A stretch of DNA of 64,000 bases from Tipula vernalis (Eukaryota; Arthropoda; Insecta; Diptera; Tipulidae): the NCBI GenBank assembly GCA_958295665.1, contig OY282560.1, positions 257,467,368 to 257,531,367 on the forward strand, written 5' to 3'. This document shows, in pieces, positions 57,047-64,000 of the stretch (the stretch's first letter is position 1; the number at the start of each line of letters is the position of its first letter). The notes below the pieces were generated by a model. That model saw only the letters and a list, made by a program, of their open reading frames with translations. It did no database searches and was not told the DNA's origin. The translations under genes were made by a program, and so were the position numbers.

Positions 57047-57690
57047 ATTATATCCAGAAATCTGTTTTTTTTTGTTGTTAGCCACGTATAGAGTACATTT
57101 TTTAAAGAGCAAAGGGAAAATGTATATTGCAGCAAAAAAATTATTAAATTTCTTGTTTTTCTTATGATAGTATTTCGGCTTAGTTGAATTGTTATTATCG
57201 GAATTTATATTGTGTATCTTTGTAATATCCAAAGCAACTGTAATTCTAGGTAGATGCATGTTGTTTTGAATTCATGGCAGTGCATGGATATAACAAAATA
57301 ATTACATATGATGGAGCATGGGTTGAAAACAATTTTTATTAAATGAAATGCGTTGATAAAATTTATATTTTTGTTTTATTTTATTTAGTCGTCAAAAATA
57401 CAGGAGTTTTTCGTAAGTTCAATATAGTAGTTTGTTCAAGCGATTTTTTTTTGGGACAAGGTTGGTAAAGATTTGGATGAGAGGTTTCTCTTTCTTAATT
57501 TGCTAATAAATAACTCAATTTTCAGAATATAACATATTTCCAGAATTAATCATTATTATAGAGATTAAAATTAATCCTGAGTTTCAGAATTAAATTTTAG
57601 CTTGAATCGACTCTCCAGGATCATTAAGTAGTGAATAAGCTGTAGTTTAGAAATTGTGTTATCCTGTGCTAACTATTTTTACTATATATT
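57047..57690. other. No gene seen
   Basis: AT-rich DNA. Confidence 0.4.
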
Positions 57691-57872
57691 TACTACCAAT
57701 TTTACTAACTATCGATCGCTTAGGTGTCTGTAACCGAGTCGAGTGTCCCAACTAATAATCCTTTCCTATCCTTCGGTTTTGTTATATGTAAACGGGTGTA
57801 CGGTGTGTGCGCGGGAGTCCGAGAGTTCCTGCTATAATGCTTGGCCGTACATTCTAATCAATCAATCAATCA
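57691..57872 (+). repeat. 3' end of a LINE or SINE with (ATCA)n tail, copy 2
   Basis: It ends ATGCTTGGCCGTACATTCTA then ATCAATCAATCAATCA, matching the end of copy 1 at 8869-9001. The upstream parts diverge after about 60 bp, so the two may be different elements sharing a 3' end. Confidence 0.6.
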
Positions 57873-58094
57873 CAAATAAAATTATTTTTATTTTTTATTT
57901 TTATTTTTTAAAATTGAAAAATTTTTCTTATTGTGACAATTTTTTATATATTTATTATTTTTGGAAAACAAATTTTAGATATTGGTCGTTCCTCAGTTCC
58001 TTTTTTTATCAAACTAGTTCTTATTCGGCTAAAATCTTCAATCAGTTGACTTATGCCTATTCATTGAATTGAGATCTTAATGAAAGGATAGGAC

Positions 58095-58387
58095 TACCTT
58101 GGGATACTTAATAATGTAATGCTACCCTATGCCCTAAACAATGGTTTCAAATAAATCACATAATCGTTTTAAGTTGGCCTTCTCAATCACCAAACCTAAA
58201 CCCTATGGATAATTTTTGTCGGAAGATCAAAGTGGCTCTAAGAGGTAAAAACCCAACAAATGGTAATCAACTATGGTCATTTGTAAGGGATGCATGGGAG
58301 GCCATTCCGATCAACACATGCCACGAATCTATGCCGCAGTGTTGTTTGGCTGTAATCAACAATAAAGGCTATGCAACAAAATATTAA
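58095..58387 (+). pseudogene. Tc1-like transposase C-terminal fragment
   Basis: YLNNVMLPYALNNGFK (about 58107-58153) is followed, after a damaged DNDPKH block, by WPSQSPNLNPMDNF (about 58174-58215), where the catalytic Glu of PIENLW is Asp. RKIKVALRGKNPTNGNQLWS then leads to SMPQCCLAVINNKGYATKY and a stop at 58385-58387. This is the complete C-terminus of a Tc1 transposase, cleanly in frame from about 58205. Everything upstream of the catalytic core is missing. It is a different lineage from the Tc1 copy at 3024-4721 (different C-terminal sequence). Confidence 0.85.
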
Positions 58388-59735
58388 ATCTAAACGTAAT
58401 GTAACGTTAAAGTTTACTGTTATACCTATTATTATTCAGACACAATTAGAGAAAAATTCAAAATGGATAATTTATTGTAATTATATACATAGCTTAGTTT
58501 TTAAATAACAAATAAAAAATAATATTAAATTATAAACGTAAACACTTTTATATTTACTTAAGTTTAAAGAGAATTGTATTCGCTGTCCTTATTATTTTTC
58601 GCATCATTGTATAAATAGAGTTTGTCATGGTTCTTGTATTGTTGAAATCTGTGTAATTTCCTTTGTTTCCTTCTTTATGCTACCTGGTCATAAACTCATA
58701 ATGGAAAACGCGAGATAATATTATTGTATTTCAATCTTGTTGATATAAATGAAAAAACATAATAAAATGAATCGTTTTTCCCAAGATATTTTAGCTATAA
58801 GAGGTGTGTATGATGGATAGCGATTTAAATTTCGTATTCTTTCTACGCTGGTGACAACAGCAATGTTGGCATACATTATTTCTTGATACGGAAAATTTAC
58901 ATATGTATGTATGATTTTGGTTTTAATTGTTGTTTTTTGGCTGCGATCGAATTCTGGAGTAAATTCGCAAAATTCGGTAAATTTATTTACCTTTTTTATG
59001 GAAGCTAAACGAAATAAAAAAAGGTAAATGTTTCACGATTAGATATGTACTTTATTCTTTATTATTATAAGAATAGAACGAATTGAAATGTTTGAATTTT
59101 TATTCTTTATTGTTATAACAATTGAAGAATTGAAGAAAAAAAAACACTAAAAATCTACATTTACCGTAGTAAATGATTTACCCGAGAATTCGACTGCAGC
59201 CTTTGTATAAAACTTTTCACAAAAATATTTTTGTGTTATAAAAGTGATTATTATTAATAAGTGATAATTAAATTGATTTTGAGAAGTTTTTATAAACATC
59301 CTTTTTATAAACGTCAGTAATATTTTTTGATTTTGTAGTGACATCTAGTGGCAAAAGCTCTGTACTTTTTCTTTGATCGTGCTGCCTCTTTCGGAAAACA
59401 TGATCTATTGAATATACAAATTTTATGAAATTTTGTTGTTTTAATTGTGAGTATTTTATTTGATATTTTTATATGAAAAATGTCTACATTTTTTTTTCAA
59501 TTTTTTTTTTATATAGTAGAAAACTACTACACAACTACTACGATCTTATAAAACATATGTGTATGTATATAAATATTCAAAATAGAAAATAAATCTTGTA
59601 AATTGAAAAAAAAAAAAATTTGGAGTGGCGATGGCTGTGATAGAGGCGATGGCGGATATGTATTGGTAAGATGAGAAGTTATTTTATTTAAATTTTGAAT
59701 ATATTAAATCAGTCAAGTTTGGAGAGCGATAATGA

Positions 59736-59766
59736 GCGGTCGAGAATAACATTGGTTCTCGACCGC
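59736..59766. other. Perfect hairpin, 11-bp arms, 9-base loop
   Basis: GCGGTCGAGAA (59736-59746) and TTCTCGACCGC (59756-59766). GC-rich against its surroundings. There is no T-run after it that would suggest a polymerase III terminator; an A-run follows. Confidence 0.75.
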
Positions 59767-60380
59767 AGACTATACAAAAAAAAAATTGATTGTTTTTTTA
59801 TATATAAATTTTGTTATACTGTGTACTGTGTGGCTTACATATATTTCTTTTAGATACATAAGTTTAGTGTCGTGTGGCCTCATTTTTATTATTGCCTTGT
59901 GGCTGATAATTGCTTTTCTTCTTAAAAGTTATATGAATGCATGTGGCTTTCTTCTATACTACTCGTGCCGAGTGGCGTATTTTTTTTTCTGGTAATTCTA
60001 TTAACGCTGTGTGGCTGTAAATAAAATTTATTAAGGCTATAAAAAAAGTTTGTGTTTTTTTTACGTTACGATTGAAACGGCAATTGTACGAATGTTAAGT
60101 GCTGGTGAGTAATGGGGCGCGGTAACTACAGGAAAGAAAACGGTGTGCTGAAAATTTGAGAAAAAAACTGTAGCCAGTGTCCCTTAGCGGAATGGAGTTG
60201 GCGAGAGTGTAATTGGGTCAGCTGAGTCGTGATTTTTTTTGAGTTGAGGTAGGCAGAGAAAAATTACTATGATGGTGATTCGCTGAAATATAGATGGTAA
60301 ATCAGCTTTAGTGCCACTATGTAGTGCCACTTGTACTATTACTAAACCCAATACATCGAGATAAACTTCAAAATTGTAAA

Positions 60381-60413
60381 GATTAGTGCACTAATCTCGA
60401 TTAGTCACTAATC
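60381..60413. other. Twin palindromes
   Basis: GATTAGTGCACTAATC (60381-60396, perfect) is followed two bases later by GATTAGTCACTAATC (60399-60413). Possible tandem binding site or a remnant of a repeat. Confidence 0.7.
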
Positions 60414-60520
60414 CTCAAATAAAACGAGATTATAGCAGAGTTTAAATTTTTCGTTCTTTTATGGCTCTTCATAAAAATTTTCGCTCTTGCTCTAAATAAT
60501 ACATTGCTTTATACTCTTAC

Positions 60521-62500
60521 TGGAAAGGGAGATCTGTGGACACGGCTCTGCATTCCCTGGTGCGGACAATTGAGAAATCAATCCACTCGAAAGAGTACTG
60601 TATGGTAGCCTTCCTCGATATAGAGGGCGCCTTTAACAATGTCAGGACGGAGGCAGTTCGAGAAGGACTGTCTTTCTTAGGTGTGGACGACCCCTTAGGG
60701 AGATTAATAAATCAGATGCTAGAAGGCAGGATTATTAATACGGATATGGGGGAAACCACCATTAGGAGGCGAGTAGTTAGAGGAACTCCGCAAGGTGGTG
60801 TCCTATCACCTATTCTCTGGAACATAGTTATCAATGGATTACTTTTGAAACTGGAGAGGGAGGGAATAGGAGTGATAGCGTATGCAGATGACGTGGCGAT
60901 CGCGATCTCGGGTAAGTACCTAGGCACGATTAAGGAGGTCATGCAATACGCGCTCGTAATCATTTTAAAGTGGGCCAGCAAATGTGGGCTGGGTATAAAT
61001 CCATCCAAAACAGAGCTGGTACTCTTCACCAAGAAATATAAAATTCCGGTAGTCGCCCCTCCTATCTTAAATGGCACGCCACTGGCCTTTACTGATAAGG
61101 CAAGATTTCTGGGCATAATCTTGGACAGTAGGCTAAATTGGATGCCCAATATGTTAGAGAGGGTAAAGAAGTCTACCATGGCTCTGTACTCGTGTAGGAA
61201 CGCCGTCGGAAGGAGATGGGGTCTAAAACCAGAGCTGGTACACTGGCTTTTCACCGCTGTAGTCAGATCGATTCTGATGTACGGGGTGAGTGTGTGGTGG
61301 CCAGCACTAGACAAGAAAACTTATAAGAATAGGATAGAGAAGGTGCAGAGAACGGCCTGCTTGCTTATAAGCGGGGCACTGAGGACAACCCCTACACGTG
61401 CTCTGGAGGCTATGTTCTACCTTCTTCCTGTCGACATCTTTGGTAAGCAGAGAGCGGCAACTACGGCTGCACGACTCTCTGCCGTGGGTGAGTGGAAATG
61501 TCTTTAGACGGGCCACTCGACGATTGGCAGGTCGCTAAAGGCAGATGTGGTGAATAGTGACTACACAACACCGGTTGTTTGCTTTAAAATGGGTTTCCGG
61601 ACTCTTCTCCCCTCAAGGGAATCCTGGGGGAACAGGTCAATAGCAGAAACTGGTTGTATTCAATTTTACACTGACGGCTCCAAGCTAGACGGCAAAGTCG
61701 GAGCAGGAGTCTTTTGTGACAAATTAAATGTGAATTTATCCGTTCGTCTTCCTGATCACTGCAGTGTGTACCAGGCGGAGGTGCTAGCGATTGAGGAAGC
61801 GCTGACTTGGTTGAGCCATAATGTCGTATCCACAAGGGATATAACAATATATGTGGACAGTCAGGCGGCAATCAAGTCGCTGGAATCAGTTTCCCTGACA
61901 TCCGTGGTGTCATTGAGGTGCCGCTCATCTCTTAACGAGATGAGTGAGCAGTTCAATATCCAGATAGTCTGGGTCCCCGGTCACTCGGTTGTACGGGGGA
62001 ACTGTAGGGCGGACGAACTGGCAAGGCAAGGTACAACTCTCCAATTGAAACCGAAAAGGGCAAATCTGGGGAGGCCCATAGCGGCGATTTTTAGAGCGCT
62101 TATTAATGAGGCGATAGCCTCGGCACAGAAGAGGTGGACTAACACCATAACATGCAATGTAGCGCGGCAAGTCTGGCCGAAACTGGACTTGGAGCGTTCC
62201 AAGACGCTACTATCTCTACGCAGACCTGACTTAGGTATAGTCGTAGGGGTACTCACAGGACACTGCCTCATTGGGGAGCATGCGAGGAGGCTTGGGTCAA
62301 TAGCAAATGACTTCTGTAGAAGCTGCATGGATGAGGAGGAGGAAGAGACTCTGAGCCACTTCCTCTGCTCATGCCCGGCGCTAGCTTACAGGAGGCACAA
62401 ATATCTGGGCAAGTATAGTTTGGACGGCCTTATGGATCTCATGAACTGCAATGTGCGAGATATCTTACGCTACGTAAATAGCTCAAATTGGTTAAAGTGA
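60521..62500 (+). pseudogene. LINE pol C-terminal part: reverse transcriptase and RNase H, one internal stop
   Basis: One frame runs from the truncation point (GRSVDTALHSLVRTIEKS) to TAA-type termination at 62498-62500, with a single in-frame TAG at 61505-61507. RT motif A: CMVAFLDIEGAFNNV (about 60600-60643). Then RGTPQGGVLSPILWNIVING (about 60780-60838), catalytic YADDVAI (about 60880-60900) and thumb with GVSVWWPAL (about 61283-61310). RNase H has four acidic positions in QFYTDGSK, YQAEVLAIEEAL, IYVDSQAAI and CRADELARQ (about 61660-62030), and the GHS histidine block. A Cys/His cluster CRSCMDEE...SHFLCSCP (about 62310-62377) closes the protein. The endonuclease is lost with the 5' part. 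The stop lies between RT and RNase H. Confidence 0.92.
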
Positions 62501-62575
62501 AGGTGTAAGGGGAGTAGGATCCCTTGGTATCACAACGGATCGTCATCGGTCTAAGTGTGCGTTTTAGCAGCCGCT

Positions 62576-62597
62576 CTAACCTAACCTAACCTAACCT
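62576..62597 (+). repeat. (CTAAC)n LINE tail
   Basis: Four CTAAC units and a partial fifth end the LINE. The repeat is a permutation of CCTAA, the complement of the general insect telomere repeat TTAGG, but here it is the 3' tail of a retroelement. Confidence 0.85.
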
Positions 62598-62814
62598 ACA
62601 CTCTTAAACTTTAATGATTAAGACAAAAAAACAATATTCCGCTCTTTCAAAGGGATTTAAATTTTTGTTATTAATATTGCTCTAGAAACAGGAAGCATGG
62701 AGCGATTGAAGAAAATATATTAGGCAGCCATATTTTTTGTAGCACATGAATTGCTCTTTGAATATCATTAAATTAAGAAAGTTCAATAACCGATATTTAG
62801 ATAAATTTCTTGAA

Positions 62815-63210
62815 TAAGGCCAATTATGATGAAACTTGGCTATTTCTAAACCGATTGTATTGCAATTCGACATGTGCGTTGGAAATGGGATTTTTATAAG
62901 AAGTTCTGGAATATGGCCAACTAGAACAAAACCTGGCTATTTCATAGCCGATTGTGATGAAATTCGACATGTGCGTTGGAAATGCTATTGTAAAGTTCTG
63001 GAATATGGCCAATTAGGATGGAACTTGGCAATTTCATAACAGATTTTAGTGAAATTTGATATGCGCGATGGATACAGGATTCTACAATGATTTTTGGATG
63101 AAGTTCTCTAATATGGCCAGTTAGGATGTAACTTGGCTATTCCTTAACCGATTTTGTTGAAATTTGATATTCGCGATGATTTTTGAATGAAGTTCTGGAA
63201 TATGGCCAAC
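62815..63210 (+). repeat. Minisatellite arm, left
   Basis: About four degenerate units (starts of AGTTCTGGAATATGG at about 62902, 62994, 63102, 63191; spacing 89-108 bp). Unit blocks: GGCCAATTAGGAT, AACTTGGCTATTTC, AACCGATT-T-(T)GAAATT and GACATGTGCGTTGGAAA. Confidence 0.8.
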
Positions 63211-63489
63211 TAGGACGGAACGTATATATTTTTGAAGTGATTTTTTAATTCACTGGGACCTCCCAATTTATCAAAAAAAACTTAAATCTGAAGTTTCAGT
63301 TCGATTGGTTAAACCATATGGGCTGTAAGGAGAACACAGACTGACTTACTGACAGACTGACAGACGGGTACTATTTCGAAACTCACTTTTTGGACTTTGG
63401 GAACCTCAAAACAAATAAATCTCTAAAAATCTCAAGATACAAAATTTTAATGATTACCATACTTTAGTTTACTTATGTAAAAGAGAGTA
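63211..63489. other. Centre of the foldback element
   Basis: Unique sequence with a short CTGACTTACTGACAGACTGA run (63341-63360) and continuing CAGACGGG. No coding frame. Confidence 0.5.
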
Positions 63490-63810
63490 AAATCATTTAA
63501 GAATCCCATTTCCGACGCACATGTGGAATTGCATCACAATCGATAGAGGAATAGCCAAGTTCCACAATAATCTGCTATATTCCAGAACTTCATCCAAAAA
63601 TCATTTTAGAATCCCACTTCCAACGCACAAGTCAAACTTCACTAAACTCGGTTAAATAATAACCAAGTTCCATCATAATTGGTATACTATATTCCAGAAC
63701 TTTATCCAAAAATCATTTTAGAACCACATTTTCATCACGGATATCAAATTTCACTTAAACCGGTTAAGGAATAGCCAAGTTCCATCCTAGTTGGCCTTAT
63801 TCTAGAACAG
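63490..63810 (-). repeat. Minisatellite arm, right (inverted)
   Basis: About three units of the same repeat in reverse orientation (TCCAGAAC at 63581 and 63693, 112 bp apart). Together with 62815-63210 it could fold into a long imperfect stem. Confidence 0.8.
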
Positions 63811-63830
63811 TAAATATTTGTAATTGTGTA

Positions 63831-64000
63831 GAATTTTAGAAGGTTTTGAATGTAACCGTTTGCCGTAATAACAAGGACTAAAGCAATATAATATTAATGA
63901 CGTTTTTATTCATCAGAGCAGAGCGTATTTGTTTTTTCAACATAACTCAATAACAAAGAGTGAAAATATGATAATACAAACGCAATAGTGGAAGAGTAAT
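63831..64000. other. No gene seen
   Basis: AT-rich DNA to the window end. Confidence 0.4.

Larger units (their letters stand above)
58388..60466. other. Two kilobases without recognisable gene
   Basis: AT-rich. It holds a perfect 11-bp-arm hairpin (59736-59766) and a twin palindrome (60381-60413), each listed separately. Short hydrophobic frames (for example 59786-59995) look accidental. Confidence 0.45.
60520..62599 (+). mobile_element. Young 5'-truncated LINE with RNase H (I/LOA/R1 supergroup)
   Basis: 2080 bp flanked by the 7-bp duplication ACTCTTA (60513-60519 and 62600-62606). It starts inside the reverse transcriptase and ends with four CTAAC units (62576-62595) plus CTAC. Only one stop codon breaks the frame. 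It is therefore a recent, dead-on-arrival copy of an active family. Confidence 0.88.
60467..63830 (+). mobile_element. Foldback-like dispersed repeat, copy 2, split by a LINE
   Basis: After removal of the LINE (60520-62599), 60467-60519 joins 62600-62810 and aligns with the reverse complement of 11900-12180. Minisatellite units then run in one orientation (62815-63210), a centre follows (63211-63480), and the units reappear inverted (63490-63810). Left and outer ends are approximate. Confidence 0.75.

Noticed and set aside
57743..58072. 109-residue frame
   Set aside because: It crosses the (ATCA)n LINE/SINE tail and T-rich DNA; no protein motif.
59826..60020. Five TGTGGC motifs in 190 bp
   Set aside because: Spacing is irregular and flanks unrelated; could be chance.
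60712..61314. 200-residue frame on the minus strand
   Set aside because: It is the antisense of the LINE reverse transcriptase and has no own motif.
62576..62597. Interstitial telomere repeat
   Set aside because: It sits exactly at the 3' end of a LINE bounded by target duplications, so it is the element's tail.

Overview
The window looks like repeat-dominated, intron- or intergene-scale DNA from an insect. A two-winged fly (Diptera) is my best guess. Three things point there: a strongly AT-rich background, (ACAT/ATGT)n runs, and a transposon population of Tc1, mariner, hAT-derived, Jockey/CR1-type, RNase H-bearing LINE and Ty3/gypsy elements. I see no convincing host exon, rRNA gene, free-standing tRNA gene or CRISPR array. 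Nearly every coding stretch is a transposable-element protein, and most are broken.

Layout. 0.9-5.0 kb: a decayed non-LTR retrotransposon (+) interrupted by a short A-tailed insert and by a complete Tc1 transposon (3024-4721, TA duplication). 5.7-8.1 kb: a Mag-like gypsy relic (LTR, tRNA-Ser-type primer site, broken gag) whose gag is split by a hAT-like MITE. 11-13.3 kb: a LINE fragment, a minisatellite-bearing repeat and a dead mariner (-). 15.67-22.53 kb: the one apparently intact autonomous element, a CsRn1-type Ty3/gypsy retrotransposon. Its two 720-bp LTRs look identical, gag and pol are open, and a classic A AAA AAC slip site joins them. 24.8-27 kb: another LINE relic (+). 27-33.4 kb: a dense zone of palindromic, foldback and tandem-hairpin elements. 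33.9-35.3 kb: LINE relic (-). 35.3-38.6 kb: terminal-inverted-repeat elements and a Tc1 relic. 39.4-40.3 kb: a 168-bp satellite-like array. 41.1-42.5 kb: a Tc1 element (-). 44.6-45.1 kb: second copy of the hAT-like MITE. 45.9-49.15 kb: a near full-length PHD-type LINE (-). 49.7-50.74 kb: a divergent Tc1/mariner-superfamily transposase (+). 51.15-53.5 kb: LINE relic (-). 55.3-58.4 kb: palindromes, a tRNA-derived SINE, a LINE/SINE tail and a Tc1 relic. 60.46-63.83 kb: a foldback-like repeat split by a young, 5'-truncated RNase H-type LINE (60520-62599) with a (CTAAC)n tail.

The elements do not form a pathway. They form a nested insertion record: Tc1 in LINE, hAT MITE in gypsy gag, LINE in foldback repeat, palindrome in palindrome. 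Autonomous potential is visible only for the 15.67-22.53 kb element. The most unusual structures are the foldback/tandem-hairpin array at 29.3-31.6 kb, the 168-bp array, and a core motif that the array shares with the minisatellite arms at 62.8-63.8 kb. All family assignments come from reading motifs by eye; no database search was possible.
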